Below the pieces are notes generated by a model that did not search any database, had not been told where the DNA came from, and saw only the letters and a program-made list of their open reading frames with translations. The translations under genes were made by a program, and so were the position numbers. Shown here in pieces: positions 17,263 through 27,827 of a stretch of 64,000 nt of DNA (positions within the stretch are counted from its first letter, which is position 1; every line of letters starts with the position of its first letter). Source of the DNA: Arenibacterium halophilum (GTDB lineage Bacteria > Pseudomonadota > Alphaproteobacteria > Rhodobacterales > Rhodobacteraceae); assembly GCF_005938225.1 (NCBI RefSeq), contig NZ_VCPC01000003.1:682001-746000 (forward strand), read 5' to 3'.

Positions 17263-19275
17263 ATGCCCAATCCGATTCTTGCCGACTGGACCACACCGTT
17301 CCAGATTGCCCCCTTCGACACAATCACTGACGATGATTTCGCCCCCGCGCTGGAGCGCGCGCTGGAGGCGCATCTGGCCGAGATCGACGCCATCGCCACG
17401 AACCCGGAGGCTCCGGATTTCGCCAATACGGTAGAGGCATTGGAAGCCTCGGGCGCGGCGCTGGATCGCGTTCTGTCGGTGTTCTTTACGTTGGCGGGGG
17501 CCGACAGCACCCCAAAGCGCGAAGAGTTGCAGCGGGAATTTTCCCCGAAGCTGGCCGCGCATTACGCCGGGATTTCATCGAACAAGGCGCTGTTCGCACG
17601 GTTGGATGCCGTCTGGCAGGGGCGCGACGGGCTTGACCTGACGGCGGAACAGGCGCGTGTGCTGATGCTGACCCATCGCGGGTTCGTCCGCTCGGGCGCG
17701 GCGCTGGACGGGGCCGAGGATGCGCGGATGCGCGAGATCAAGTCGCGGCTGGCGACGCTGGGCACCGCCTTTACCCAGAACCTGCTGGCGGATGAACGCG
17801 ACTGGTCGATGGATCTGGACGCCGACGGGCTGAAAGGCCTGCCCGACTTTCTGGTACAGGCCGCGCAGGCGGCGGGCCGCGACAAGGGCGCGCCGGGGGC
17901 GGTAATTACCCTGTCGCGGTCATTGATCGTGCCCTTCCTGCAGTTTTCGCCGCGCCGCGACCTGCGCGAAATCGCCTATCGGGCCTGGGCCGCGCGCGGC
18001 GCCAATGGCGGCGCGACCGACAACCGCGAAATCGCCGCCGAAACGCTGGCTCTGCGGCAGGAACGGGCGCAGCTGCTGGGCTACGATACCTTTGCGCGCT
18101 ACAAGCTCGACACCGAAATGGCCGGTACGCCCGACCGGGTGCGCGACTTGCTGATGCAGGTCTGGGAGCCGGCCCGCGCCCGTGCGCTGGCCGATGCCGA
18201 AGTGCTGACCGCGATGATGCAGGCCGAGGGCGTGAACGGCCCGCTCGAACCCTGGGACTGGCGCTACTACGCTGAAAAACGTCGCGCGGCGGAACACGAC
18301 CTAGACGAGGCGGCACTGAAACCCTACCTCCAGCTGGATCGCATGATCGAGGCGGCTTTCGACTGCGCCAACCGCTTGTTCGGGCTAAGTTTTCACCAGC
18401 TTGACGTGCCGCTCTACCACCCCGATTGCCGGGCGTGGGAGGTACGGCGCGACGGCAAACACGTCGCTGTCTTCATCGGGGACTATTTCGCGCGTGGCTC
18501 GAAACGGTCGGGGGCGTGGTGCTCGGCGATGCGGTCGCAGGCAAAATTCCCCGAAATCCAGGCTCCGGTGGTGATCAACGTCTGCAATTTCGCCAAGAGT
18601 ACGCCTGCGCTGCTGTCATATGACGATGCGCGAACGCTGTTCCACGAATTCGGCCACGCACTGCACCAGATGCTGTCGGATGTGACCTATGAAAGCGTGT
18701 CAGGCACCTCGGTGGCGCGCGATTTCGTGGAACTGCCCAGCCAGCTTTACGAACACTGGCTTGAAGTGCCCGAGGTGCTGCGCAGCTTTGCCACCCATGT
18801 CGACACGGGCGCCCCGATGCCGCAGGCGATGCTGGACAAGGTGCTGGCCGCCGCGAATTTCGATCAGGGCTTCCAGACCGTGGAATATGTCGCCTCGGCG
18901 CTGGTCGACCTGGAATTTCACGACAACGCGCCCCCCGTGGACCCTATGGCACGGCAGGAGGAAATCCTCGACTCGCTGGGAATGCCACATGCGATCGGGA
19001 TGCGTCACGCAACGCCTCAGTTCGCACATGTCTTCTCGGGCGATGGCTATTCTTCTGGGTATTACAGCTATATGTGGTCCGAAGTGATGGACGCCGATGC
19101 CTTCGCCGCGTTTGAGGAGGCGGGAGACGCCTTTGACCCGACGCTGGCACGTTCGCTGGAAGACACGATCCTGTCGACCGGCGGCAGCCGTGACGCGGCC
19201 GAGCTTTATACCGAATTCCGAGGCCGCTTGCCCGGTGTTGACGCTCTTCTCAAAGGGCGCGGTCTCGCGGCCTGA
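17263..19275 (+). CDS. M3 family zinc metallopeptidase (Dcp/oligopeptidase A type)
   Basis: This 670-residue cytosolic peptidase degrades short peptides. It has the M3 architecture: a long helical N-terminal half starting PILADWTTPFQIAPFD and a catalytic half with LFHEFGHALHQML, where HEFGH near residue 460 is the HExxH zinc site. GTSVARDFVELPSQ follows and supplies the third ligand (Glu in FVELPSQ). The late GYSSGYYSYMWSEVMDADAF block closes the active-site channel in this family. AAGGAG eight bases upstream supports the ATG. The N-terminal sequence resembles peptidyl-dipeptidase Dcp more than OpdA, so I leave the symbol open. It stands alone, ending in a repeat and a bidirectional hairpin. 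Confidence 0.92.
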   Translation: MPNPILADWTTPFQIAPFDTITDDDFAPALERALEAHLAEIDAIATNPEAPDFANTVEALEASGAALDRVLSVFFTLAGADSTPKREELQREFSPKLAAHYAGISSNKALFARLDAVWQGRDGLDLTAEQARVLMLTHRGFVRSGAALDGAEDARMREIKSRLATLGTAFTQNLLADERDWSMDLDADGLKGLPDFLVQAAQAAGRDKGAPGAVITLSRSLIVPFLQFSPRRDLREIAYRAWAARGANGGATDNREIAAETLALRQERAQLLGYDTFARYKLDTEMAGTPDRVRDLLMQVWEPARARALADAEVLTAMMQAEGVNGPLEPWDWRYYAEKRRAAEHDLDEAALKPYLQLDRMIEAAFDCANRLFGLSFHQLDVPLYHPDCRAWEVRRDGKHVAVFIGDYFARGSKRSGAWCSAMRSQAKFPEIQAPVVINVCNFAKSTPALLSYDDARTLFHEFGHALHQMLSDVTYESVSGTSVARDFVELPSQLYEHWLEVPEVLRSFATHVDTGAPMPQAMLDKVLAAANFDQGFQTVEYVASALVDLEFHDNAPPVDPMARQEEILDSLGMPHAIGMRHATPQFAHVFSGDGYSSGYYSYMWSEVMDADAFAAFEEAGDAFDPTLARSLEDTILSTGGSRDAAELYTEFRGRLPGVDALLKGRGLAA

Positions 19276-19289
19276 TTGCGCCTGCGACG

Positions 19290-19356
19290 CAAGCCTCCGG
19301 CGAGAGTTGTTGGACCGAAAAGAAGGTGGAACGTCCTGGCTTCTTTTCGGCTCAAA
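19290..19356. repeat. Dispersed repeat, copy 3, with bidirectional hairpin
   Basis: AGCCTCCGGCGAGAGTTGTT, then GGACCGAAAAGAAG (19290-19325), is a diverged A core. CCGAAAAGAAG (19315-19325) pairs perfectly with CTTCTTTTCGG (19340-19350) around a 14-base loop. It lies between two convergent genes and could end transcripts from both sides. Confidence 0.65.
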
Positions 19357-19387
19357 CACTCAAAACCGAACCTGTCAGCAGGCGGCC

Positions 19388-20320
19388 TCAATAGCCGCTG
19401 TCACGGTCTACCAGGTACAGGAAGGGCTGGCCCGATTCGCCGCGCGCGATGTTTTCGGCGATGATGCGGCTGGCGCTGGCGGGTCTCGTTTCCGAGGCGC
19501 AATGTGGTGTGACAGTCACCCTGGGGTGCGCCCAATAGGAGTGGTCGGCGGGCAGTGGCTCGATCCGGAAGGTATCAAGCGTGGCATGGCCGATCTGGCC
19601 GCTGTTCAAGGCATCGATCAGCGCGTTGTCGTCGATCAGCGGACCGCGTCCGGGGTTCAGGATCACCGCGCCGCGCGGCAGCGCGGCCAGTGTTTCGGCA
19701 TTCAGCGTATTCTCGGTCGCGGGGGTGTCGGGCAGGAGCAGTACGAGGATCTCGGCCTCGGCTAGTGTTTCGGTCAGCCCGTTTTCACCGTGGTGGCAGG
19801 TGACACCGGCGATCTCCTTGGGCGAGCGGCTCCAGCCGCTTACCTTGAAACCAAGCCCGACAAGCGTTTCCGCGCAGGCGCGGCCTAGTGCGCCAAGGCC
19901 AAGGATCGCAACGCTGCGGTCCTGCGCCAGTGGCGGTACGATCAGGTTCCATTCCTGATCCGGATTCACGATATAGGCATCCATCCCCAGATGATGGCGC
20001 AGCACATGGCCGGTAACCCATTCGATCATGCCCTGTGTCAGCCCGTCGTCGACCATCCGAGCCAGCGGCACGGTCAGCGTGTCGTTGCGGGTGATGCCCT
20101 CGACCCCGGCCCAAAGGTTCAGAACCGCTTTCAGCCGGGTGTAGGGGGTGAAATCCTGCACGTCGCTGTTGGGCGCGTACACCATGTAATCCACCTCATC
20201 CGGCGCGAAATCGCGGCGCAGGTCATAATCCAACCCCTTATCGTCCAGCGCGCGGCGCAGATGCGGTTCATACGTTGGCCAGCGTTCTTCTTTGGCGGCG
20301 AAGAGGATATTGACAGTCAT
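19388..20320 (-). CDS. Glyoxylate/hydroxypyruvate reductase A-like D-2-hydroxyacid dehydrogenase
   Basis: This 310-residue NAD(P)-dependent 2-hydroxyacid dehydrogenase is most like GhrA, which reduces glyoxylate and hydroxypyruvate. The NAD site is VAILGLGALGRACAETLVGL, followed by GWSRSPKEIAGV, where the Arg after the strand suggests NADPH. Catalytic residues are Arg in LNLWAGVEGI/LNPGRGPLIDD, Glu in FRIEPLPADHSYW, and His in VTVTPHCASETR. It lies 20 bases behind rodA on the same strand, so it is probably transcribed with the cell-shape operon although its chemistry has no obvious link to it. AGGACC near position 20328 may be its ribosome-binding site. Confidence 0.88.
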   Translation of the reverse strand: MTVNILFAAKEERWPTYEPHLRRALDDKGLDYDLRRDFAPDEVDYMVYAPNSDVQDFTPYTRLKAVLNLWAGVEGITRNDTLTVPLARMVDDGLTQGMIEWVTGHVLRHHLGMDAYIVNPDQEWNLIVPPLAQDRSVAILGLGALGRACAETLVGLGFKVSGWSRSPKEIAGVTCHHGENGLTETLAEAEILVLLLPDTPATENTLNAETLAALPRGAVILNPGRGPLIDDNALIDALNSGQIGHATLDTFRIEPLPADHSYWAHPRVTVTPHCASETRPASASRIIAENIARGESGQPFLYLVDRDSGY

Positions 20321-20340
20321 GAAGGTCCTGGGTTCGTGGA

Positions 20341-21489
20341 TCAGTTGCGCCCGCGCGGGCGGTGGATATGGGCGCTTTGCACAAGGCCGAAACCTACCAT
20401 GAGCACCAGCATCGCCGATCCGCCATAGCTGACCATGGGCAGCGGTACACCGACGACGGGGGCCAGCCCCATGACCATCGACATGTTGACGGCGAAGAAC
20501 AGAAAGAAGGTGATCGCCACGCCCAGCGTGACCAGAGATGAAAACCTGTCGCGCGTCGCCATGGCCGTGGCGATACAGAAGATGATGATGAGCATGTAAA
20601 GCGCCAGCAGCGAAATGCCCCCGACGAATCCGAATTCCTCGGCCAGGGTGGTGAAGATGAAATCGGTGTGTTTCTCGGGCAGGAAGTTCAGCCGCGATTG
20701 GGTGCCTTGCATGAAACCGCGCCCGGTCCAGCCGCCCGATCCCAGCGCGATCTTGGATTGCGTGATGTGATAGCCTGCGCCCAGCGGGTCCGACGCCGGG
20801 TCAAGAAACGTGTCGATCCGGCGGTATTGATAATCCTTCAGCAGCTGCCACGGCGTTCCCCGGCTTTCAAACACCGCCGTGATCAGGCCGATCCCGGCGG
20901 CGATCACCGCGGTGAAATAGGCCCAGTGCACGCCCGCCAGGAACATCAGCCCGCCGCCCGCCGTGATCAGCAGGATCGAGGTGCCAAGGTCGGGCTGACG
21001 CAGAACAAGGTAGGTCGGGAACAGGATGATCACCAGCGGCACCAGCACCCAGAACGGGCGCGAGGTGCGGTGCCCCGGCAGCCAGTCGTAATAGGCCGCC
21101 AGCAGCATGATCAGCGTGATCTTCATCAACTCCGAGGGTTGCAGCCGCATGAACCCGATGTCGATCCAACGTTGCGCGCCTTTGCCTTCGATGCCGACAA
21201 GTTCGACCGCGATCAGCAGGACGACCGAAATCAGATAGGCGGCCACCGACATGTTGCGCCAGAACCAGACCGGCACCATGGCGACCACCAGCATCACGCT
21301 GAGCCCCAAGATAAAGCGTTTCATCTGCGGCTCTGCCCAGGGGCTTAACGAGCCTCCGGCGACCGAGTAGAGCTGAAGAAAACCCACACCGGCAACGCTG
21401 CACAACAGCAGGATCAGCGGCCAGTTCAGATACAGCACCTTACGAAGGCCACTGGGCGTGGATTTGACGTTATACTCAAGATAGCTCAT
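20341..21489 (-). CDS. rodA: Rod-shape peptidoglycan glycosyltransferase RodA
   Basis: RodA is the SEDS-family glycosyltransferase that polymerises lipid II during cell elongation, together with PBP2 (the mrdA product). The 382 residues form about ten membrane helices. Family blocks are GKGAQRWIDIGFMRLQPSELMK near residue 115, LRQPDLGTSILLITAGGGLM, KIALGSGGWTGRGFMQGTQS and FLPEKHTDFIFTTLAEEFGF. The GVPLPMVSYGGSAML block near the C-terminus is the SEDS hallmark; the catalytic Asp is in the large extracellular loop. Its ATG overlaps the mrdA stop by four bases, so the SEDS-bPBP pair is translated together. Confidence 0.96.
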   Translation of the reverse strand: MSYLEYNVKSTPSGLRKVLYLNWPLILLLCSVAGVGFLQLYSVAGGSLSPWAEPQMKRFILGLSVMLVVAMVPVWFWRNMSVAAYLISVVLLIAVELVGIEGKGAQRWIDIGFMRLQPSELMKITLIMLLAAYYDWLPGHRTSRPFWVLVPLVIILFPTYLVLRQPDLGTSILLITAGGGLMFLAGVHWAYFTAVIAAGIGLITAVFESRGTPWQLLKDYQYRRIDTFLDPASDPLGAGYHITQSKIALGSGGWTGRGFMQGTQSRLNFLPEKHTDFIFTTLAEEFGFVGGISLLALYMLIIIFCIATAMATRDRFSSLVTLGVAITFFLFFAVNMSMVMGLAPVVGVPLPMVSYGGSAMLVLMVGFGLVQSAHIHRPRGRN

Positions 21490-23429
21490 GCGCGGTCGCT
21501 GCGCACGGGGGCGCGCTCGTCCTGTTCGCGTTGCAGTTTTTCCTGCTGCGCCTTGATGCGATTACGGTCGGCGGTGGGGTAAGCTTCCAGAGGCGGCGTG
21601 CCTTCGTAAAGCGCCTGCAACATCACGTCCCGCGCGATGGGTGCGGCCGCGGTCGATCCGCCGCCGCCATGTTCCACAACAACCGATACCGCGTATCGCG
21701 GCGCCTCGACAGGCGCAAAGGCCACGAAGAGCGCGTGATCTCGCCGCTCCCACGGCAGATCGCGGTTGTTGATGACCCCGGCGGCGCGTTCGGCGGCAGT
21801 GATGTTGCGCACTTGGCTGGTGCCGGTCTTGCCGGCCATGCGCATGCCCTCGGCCACGATACGCGATTTATAGGCGGTGCCGCGCCGGTCGTTCATCACG
21901 GCGTTCATGCCGCGCCGCACCTGCCGCAGGTGGTTTTCGTTCAGCCCCAGCGGTTCATTCGCACCCAGCGGTTCCTCGACCCCGTCGACCGAGCGGACCA
22001 GACGCGGCTCGATCGCGCGCCCCGTGGCAAGGCGCGCCGTCATCACGGCCAGTTGCAGCGGAGAAGCCAGCATATAGCCCTGACCGATGGCCGAGTTCGC
22101 GGTATCCCCGATCAGCCAGTCCTGATTGTGCACGCGTTTCTTCCACGCCCGGTCCGGGGCCAGCCCGCTGGCCACCGCCGACATTGGCAGATCGTGGCGC
22201 ACGCCCAGCCCCAGCCGCTGTGCCATGGCCGAGATATTGTCGATCCCGACTTTCATCGCGACATCATAGTAGTAGACGTCACAGCTTTGCTTCAGCGAAT
22301 TCATCAGGTCGACATGCCCGTGCCCGCCGCCCTTCCAGCAGTGAAACCGCCGCCCCGACACCTCGAGGTGGCCGGGGCACCACACCGTTTCCTCGGGGCC
22401 GACGGTCCCGGCCTCCAGCGCGGCCAACGCAGTGATCATCTTGAAGGTCGAGCCGGGCGGATAGGTGCCCTGCACCGACTTGTTGGCCAGCGGGCGATAA
22501 GGGTCGTTGGTCAGCGCGCGGTAATCGGCAACCGAAATCCCCTGAACGAACAGGTTCGGGTCGAAACTGGGCGACGACACGATGGCGCGGATATCGCCGG
22601 TTTCGCAATCCATCACCACGGCGCTGGCGCTTTCGTTTCCCAGTCGCGCCTGCACATAGGATTGCAGATCGGCGTCCAGCGTCAGCTGCAGATCGGCGCC
22701 CGCCTGCCCGTTGCGGCGGTCCAGCTCGCGCATCACGCGGCCGGTGGCGTTCACTTCGACCCGCTTGGCCCCGGCCTTGCCGCGCAGCACATCCTCGCGC
22801 TTGGCTTCCAGCCCGACCTTGCCGATCTGAAAGCGCGGAATCCGCAGCACCGGCTCGGGGTCTTCGATCTGTTGCAGGTCATAGTCGCTGACCGGGCCGA
22901 CATAGCCGACCACATGCGCCATATCCGCGCCATGCGGATAGACCCGCGTGAGGCCCACCTCGGGCGTGACCCCGGGCAGAGCGGGGGCGTTCACCGCGAC
23001 GCGGCTGACATCGTCCCAGCTGACCCGATCGGCAAGCGTGACGGGCAGGAAGGGTGCGCTGCGGCGCATTTCCGTCATGGCCTGCTCCAGCTCTTCCGGA
23101 TTCAGGGCCACAAGCCGCGACAGATCGCCGATCACCTTGTCCACGTCGCCCGCATCTTCGCGTACCATGACGATGCGATAGCTCGGCACGTTGCGGGCCA
23201 GCACCTTGCCGTTGCGGTCGAACAACTCGCCCCGGTTGGGGGCGATCAGGCGGATGTTGATGCGGTTTTCCTCGGCCAGCAGGCGGAACTGGTCGGCCTG
23301 CTCGACCTGCATATACCGCATCCGCATGGCCAGGGTTCCGGCAAAGGCCAGCTGCAAACCGCCCAGCACCAGTGCGCGGCGGCCCAGCTTGCGGTGCGAT
23401 TGTTCCTGATCCTTCGGATTGCGTTTCAC
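21486..23429 (-). CDS. mrdA: Penicillin-binding protein 2 (elongation transpeptidase)
   Basis: PBP2 cross-links peptidoglycan made by RodA in the elongasome. From the GTG at 23429 the protein has 647 residues. This start forms a GTGA overlap with the mreD stop and places an Arg/Lys-rich tail before the single anchor helix RALVLGGLQLAFAGTLAMRM. The dimerisation/pedestal domain follows, with FDRNGKVLARNVPSYRIVMV. The transpeptidase domain holds SxxK in YPPGSTFKMITALAALE, SxN in the SCDVYYYD region, and KTGTSQ in MAGKTGTSQVRNI. Frames further upstream are open but lie inside mreD and lack similarity. Confidence 0.95.
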   Translation of the reverse strand: MKRNPKDQEQSHRKLGRRALVLGGLQLAFAGTLAMRMRYMQVEQADQFRLLAEENRINIRLIAPNRGELFDRNGKVLARNVPSYRIVMVREDAGDVDKVIGDLSRLVALNPEELEQAMTEMRRSAPFLPVTLADRVSWDDVSRVAVNAPALPGVTPEVGLTRVYPHGADMAHVVGYVGPVSDYDLQQIEDPEPVLRIPRFQIGKVGLEAKREDVLRGKAGAKRVEVNATGRVMRELDRRNGQAGADLQLTLDADLQSYVQARLGNESASAVVMDCETGDIRAIVSSPSFDPNLFVQGISVADYRALTNDPYRPLANKSVQGTYPPGSTFKMITALAALEAGTVGPEETVWCPGHLEVSGRRFHCWKGGGHGHVDLMNSLKQSCDVYYYDVAMKVGIDNISAMAQRLGLGVRHDLPMSAVASGLAPDRAWKKRVHNQDWLIGDTANSAIGQGYMLASPLQLAVMTARLATGRAIEPRLVRSVDGVEEPLGANEPLGLNENHLRQVRRGMNAVMNDRRGTAYKSRIVAEGMRMAGKTGTSQVRNITAAERAAGVINNRDLPWERRDHALFVAFAPVEAPRYAVSVVVEHGGGGSTAAAPIARDVMLQALYEGTPPLEAYPTADRNRIKAQQEKLQREQDERAPVRSDRA

Positions 23430-23965
23430 GCCCGGCCTCCGATTGCCCCGGCATCGCTGGGGGTGGGTTTGCGCACGCCCATCACCGTCTGACTGACAAA
23501 CACGACCAGAGGGTAGACCGCAATCGTCAATACCATCTGGATCACGGTGGGCGAAAGGGGGGGCATCGGCACCAGAAGTAACGTCAGCGTCAACCGGTTC
23601 AGCACAGCAATGGCCACCATCACCGCAGCCACCGCGATCCATTCCACCACAAAGCTGCTGTCGCCCGGCGCGTAGACCCGGCTTTTCAGGTATTCGGCCC
23701 CCAGCACCACCAACAGCGCCATCAGCCCGGGCGGGCGCTGGAACAGCAGATCGGCCATCAACATCATCAGCGCAAGGCTTAGGGCAGGCACGTAATCGGG
23801 CCTCCGCATCACCCAGGCAAAGGCGAAGGCCAAAATCAGATCCGGCGGCGCCCAGCGGCGTGGCACGGTGTCCAGCGGGATCAGGTGAAAGAAGATGATC
23901 GCCACCACCAGCAGCACGAACACGATTCGTCGTGACCAGACATGAGGCGCAGAATAGTCAGCCAT
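23426..23965 (-). CDS. mreD: Rod shape-determining protein MreD
   Basis: MreD is an integral membrane partner of MreC and RodA in the elongation machinery. The 179 residues contain five to six hydrophobic segments, starting IVFVLLVVAIIFFHLIPLDT, then PPDLILAFAFAWVMRRPDYV (the usual MreD loop with Asp and Arg), LALMMLMADLLFQRPPGLMA, and two C-terminal helices. The ATG at 23965 overlaps the mreC end by eight bases; more upstream in-frame codons lie inside mreC. The sequence is poorly conserved in the family, so position between mreC and mrdA is the stronger evidence. Confidence 0.92.
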   Translation of the reverse strand: MADYSAPHVWSRRIVFVLLVVAIIFFHLIPLDTVPRRWAPPDLILAFAFAWVMRRPDYVPALSLALMMLMADLLFQRPPGLMALLVVLGAEYLKSRVYAPGDSSFVVEWIAVAAVMVAIAVLNRLTLTLLLVPMPPLSPTVIQMVLTIAVYPLVVFVSQTVMGVRKPTPSDAGAIGGRA

Positions 23966-24866
23966 CGCCCGGGTCCGGCTGGGTGCTTTCGGCCTGCGCA
24001 ACGGGGGCAGAGGGGGCAACCACGTGGCCCGGATCGGCCACGGATTCCGTGCCGTGGTGGCGTAGCACGCGCAGGTATTCCAACCGCTCGTAATCGGCAG
24101 CCAAACGCACGCGCAGCTGCCCGCTGGGAGCGGCCGCCACCTGCCCGATCAGCAGGCCGGCGGGAAATACCCCGCCATCGCCCGAACTGGTGACCCGGTC
24201 GCCCGGGCGCACGGATTCGGCGTTTTCCAGAAAATCGATCACCGGGGCCATCGAATTGTCGCCCCGGATCAGCGCCGATTGCCCCGAAGGCTGGATGATC
24301 GCGGGCACTGCACTAGCCGCATCGGTCAGCAGGATCACGCGCGAGGTGGTATCGCCGGTGCCCGAAATCCGCCCGACCAGCCCGATACCGTCCATCGCGG
24401 CCCAGCCATCAACGATCCCGTCGCGCGCGCCCACGTTCAGCAGCACGGATTGGCGAAAGGGCGATCCGCTGTCGGCCATCACCACGCCGGTGACAAAGGT
24501 CAGCCGCGGGTCAAGTCGCACGTTGTTCAAATCCAGCAGGCGCGCGTTTTCCTGTTCCAGTTGCAGCGCCGCCTCTTTCCAGGCCTGCATCTGGCGCAAT
24601 TCGCTGCGCAGTTCCCGGTTCTGTTCCGCAAGGCGTTGATAGCTTTGGAAATCACGGAACAGGTTGATGGTGGCGGTCACTGGAACCAGCGCCCAGTCCA
24701 TATTGGGTACAACCTTGTCGGTCACCTGGGCGCGAAACCGTTCGACGCGCGGGCTGTCGATGCGCCAGACCAGAAGGATCGCGATCAGGCACAGGCAGAC
24801 GACCCCCAGCAGCAAGCGCCGCAGCGGGCCGGAATAGTCATCGCGCTGTGAGCGGTCCTTGGCCAA
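23958..24866 (-). CDS. mreC: Rod shape-determining protein MreC
   Basis: MreC is a bitopic protein with a periplasmic coiled coil and beta-barrel domain that activates PBP2 and RodA. The start is taken as the TTG at 24866 (product MAKDRSQRDDYSGPL...), the usual beginning in this group; a TTG at 24899 would add eleven residues. The protein then has 302 residues: a cytosolic basic tail, an anchor helix LLLGVVCLCLIAILLVWRID, a coiled coil about 60-110 (QSYQRLAEQNRELRSELRQM), and beta-rich domains with DGIVDGWAAMDGIGLVGRIS. The last 40 residues are Pro/Ala/Val-rich and probably disordered. Confidence 0.92.
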   Translation of the reverse strand: MAKDRSQRDDYSGPLRRLLLGVVCLCLIAILLVWRIDSPRVERFRAQVTDKVVPNMDWALVPVTATINLFRDFQSYQRLAEQNRELRSELRQMQAWKEAALQLEQENARLLDLNNVRLDPRLTFVTGVVMADSGSPFRQSVLLNVGARDGIVDGWAAMDGIGLVGRISGTGDTTSRVILLTDAASAVPAIIQPSGQSALIRGDNSMAPVIDFLENAESVRPGDRVTSSGDGGVFPAGLLIGQVAAAPSGQLRVRLAADYERLEYLRVLRHHGTESVADPGHVVAPSAPVAQAESTQPDPGDG

Positions 24867-24928
24867 GAGAATGCCCTTTTGCGTCCCGGTTGGTGGCAAC
24901 CGGGGCTGTGCAGGAAAGCCTGCGCGCC

Positions 24929-26092
<1,164 letters not shown>

Positions 26093-26167
26093 TCATTCCG
26101 CTGGGTCGTCGCGCCAGGAACCGGCAGCAGGCACCGGGGCAGGGCAGGGCCCGCCCCGGCGCGTCTC

Positions 26168-27742
26168 TTACGACACGTCCTTGTATGAAATCTCGCGCCG
26201 GTCTTCGCCGGGGGCGGATTTCGCGCGCCGCACCACCAGCCGGTTCAGCGCGTGGATATAGGCCTTGACGCTGGCCACCACCGTATCGGTGTCGGCGGAC
26301 TGGCCGGTCACGACGCGCCCGTCTTCCTCCAGCCGGACCGACACGGTGGCCTGCGCATCGGTGCCTTCGGTCACGGCGTGTACCTGGTAGAGTTGCAGCC
26401 GCGCCGAATGCGGAAACAGCGCCTTGACCGCGTTGAAGGCTGCATCGACCGGGCCGTCGCCGGTTTGTTCGGTCTTCTGCTCGCTTCCGCCGATCTCAAG
26501 CACCATATCGGCCGATTGCGGCCCCGAGGTGCCGCAGACCACGCGCAGCGATTTCAGCTTGATGTGATCGTTTTCCGGGTCTTCGCCGGCGCGCATCAGC
26601 GCAACGATATCGTCGTCGTAGACCTCTTTCTTGCGGTCGGCGAGTTCCTTGAAGCGCACGAACACGTCTTTCAGCTGGTTTTCGCCCACTTCGAAGCCAA
26701 GGTGCTTCAGCTTGTCGCGCAGCGCCGCGCGGCCCGAGTGCTTGCCCATCACGAGGTTGGATTCGGTCAGGCCCACGTCCTCGGGGCGCATGATCTCGAA
26801 CGTCTCGACGTTCTTCAGCATCCCGTCCTGATGGATGCCCGATTCATGGGCAAAGGCGTTCTTGCCAACGACCGCCTTGTTGAACTGCACCGGGAACCCC
26901 GACACGGTCGCCACCCGGCGCGAGATGTTCATGATCTTGGTGGTGTCGACGTTGGTGTGCCAAGGCATGATGTCATGGCGCACCTTCAGCGCCATCACGA
27001 CTTCCTCCAGCGCGGTGTTGCCGGCACGTTCGCCAAGGCCGTTGATGGTGCATTCGATCTGGCGCGCGCCACCGGCCACGGCGGCAAGGCTGTTGGCCGT
27101 CGCCATGCCAAGGTCGTTGTGGCAGTGGGTAGCAAAGATCACCTCGTCCGCGCCCGGCACTTCGGCGATCAGGCGGCGGATCAGCTCGGCCGATTCGACC
27201 GGCGCGGTATAGCCAACGGTATCGGGGATGTTGATCGTGCTGGCCCCGGCCTTGATCGCAATCTCGACCACGCGGGCCAGGTAATCCCATTCCGTCCGGG
27301 TGGCATCCATCGGCGACCACTGCACGTTGTCGCAAAGGTTGCGGGCATGTGTCACGGTTTCGTGGATGCGCTCGGCCATTTCATCCTGCGACAGGTTCGG
27401 AATGGCGCGGTGCAGCGGCGAGGTGCCGATGAAGGTGTGGATGCGGGGCTGCGCGGCGTGTTTCACGGCCTCCCAGCAGCGGTCGATGTCGGGCAGCTGC
27501 GCCCGCGCCAGCCCGCAGATCACCGAATTGACCGAGTTCTTCGCGATCTCGCTCACGGCCTTGAAATCGCCTTCCGAGGCGATCGGGAACCCGGCTTCGA
27601 TGATGTCGACGCCCATCTCGTCCAGCAGCGCGGCGATTTCCAGCTTCTCGGCGTGGGTCATGGTAGCGCCGGGCGATTGTTCGCCATCACGAAGCGTGGT
27701 GTCAAAAATCAGCACGCGATTTTTGTCGGTGGTCTGTGTCAT
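26168..27742 (-). CDS. leuA: 2-isopropylmalate synthase
   Basis: LeuA condenses acetyl-CoA with 2-oxoisovalerate, the first committed step of leucine synthesis. The 524 residues show the HMGL-like TIM barrel: FDTTLRDGEQSPGATMTHAE at the N-terminus (metal and substrate Arg-Asp), EAGFPIASEGDF, THCHNDLGMATANSLAAV with the HxH metal ligands, INGLGERAGNTALEEVVMAL and KNAFAHESGIHQDGMLKN. The C-terminal LeuA dimer domain (about 380-510) binds leucine for feedback inhibition. A leucine-rich leader peptide and mutually exclusive RNA structures precede it, so expression is probably set by Leu-tRNA supply. It lies upstream of mreB with its own gap of 192 bases. Confidence 0.97.
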   Translation of the reverse strand: MTQTTDKNRVLIFDTTLRDGEQSPGATMTHAEKLEIAALLDEMGVDIIEAGFPIASEGDFKAVSEIAKNSVNSVICGLARAQLPDIDRCWEAVKHAAQPRIHTFIGTSPLHRAIPNLSQDEMAERIHETVTHARNLCDNVQWSPMDATRTEWDYLARVVEIAIKAGASTINIPDTVGYTAPVESAELIRRLIAEVPGADEVIFATHCHNDLGMATANSLAAVAGGARQIECTINGLGERAGNTALEEVVMALKVRHDIMPWHTNVDTTKIMNISRRVATVSGFPVQFNKAVVGKNAFAHESGIHQDGMLKNVETFEIMRPEDVGLTESNLVMGKHSGRAALRDKLKHLGFEVGENQLKDVFVRFKELADRKKEVYDDDIVALMRAGEDPENDHIKLKSLRVVCGTSGPQSADMVLEIGGSEQKTEQTGDGPVDAAFNAVKALFPHSARLQLYQVHAVTEGTDAQATVSVRLEEDGRVVTGQSADTDTVVASVKAYIHALNRLVVRRAKSAPGEDRREISYKDVS

Positions 27743-27775
27743 GTCGGTACTTTCTGTATCTGTCCTAAAGCCAAT

Positions 27776-27827
27776 GGCGCGCAGGCATCATCCTCTGAGC
27801 GGGCGCGCCTGATGGCACGCTCAGAGG
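27776..27827 (-). promoter_or_regulatory. leuA attenuator-like RNA structures
   Basis: CCTCTGAGCG (27827-27818 on the minus strand) pairs perfectly with CGCTCAGAGG (27801-27792), loop 16 bases; the left arm contains the last codon and stop of the leader peptide. The loop segment GGCGCGC (within 27809-27802) can pair instead with GCGCGCC at 27782-27776. TGTTCCTAA in the leucine-codon stretch can also pair with TTTAGGACA (27769-27761) near the leuA start. No strong U-tract terminator is visible, so the output could be at translation or through Rho. Confidence 0.62.

Noticed and set aside
21531-23492. A 653-codon open frame antisense to mrdA
   Set aside because: Shadow of the PBP2 gene. It is rich in His, Arg and Gln, with no domain and no ribosome-binding site.
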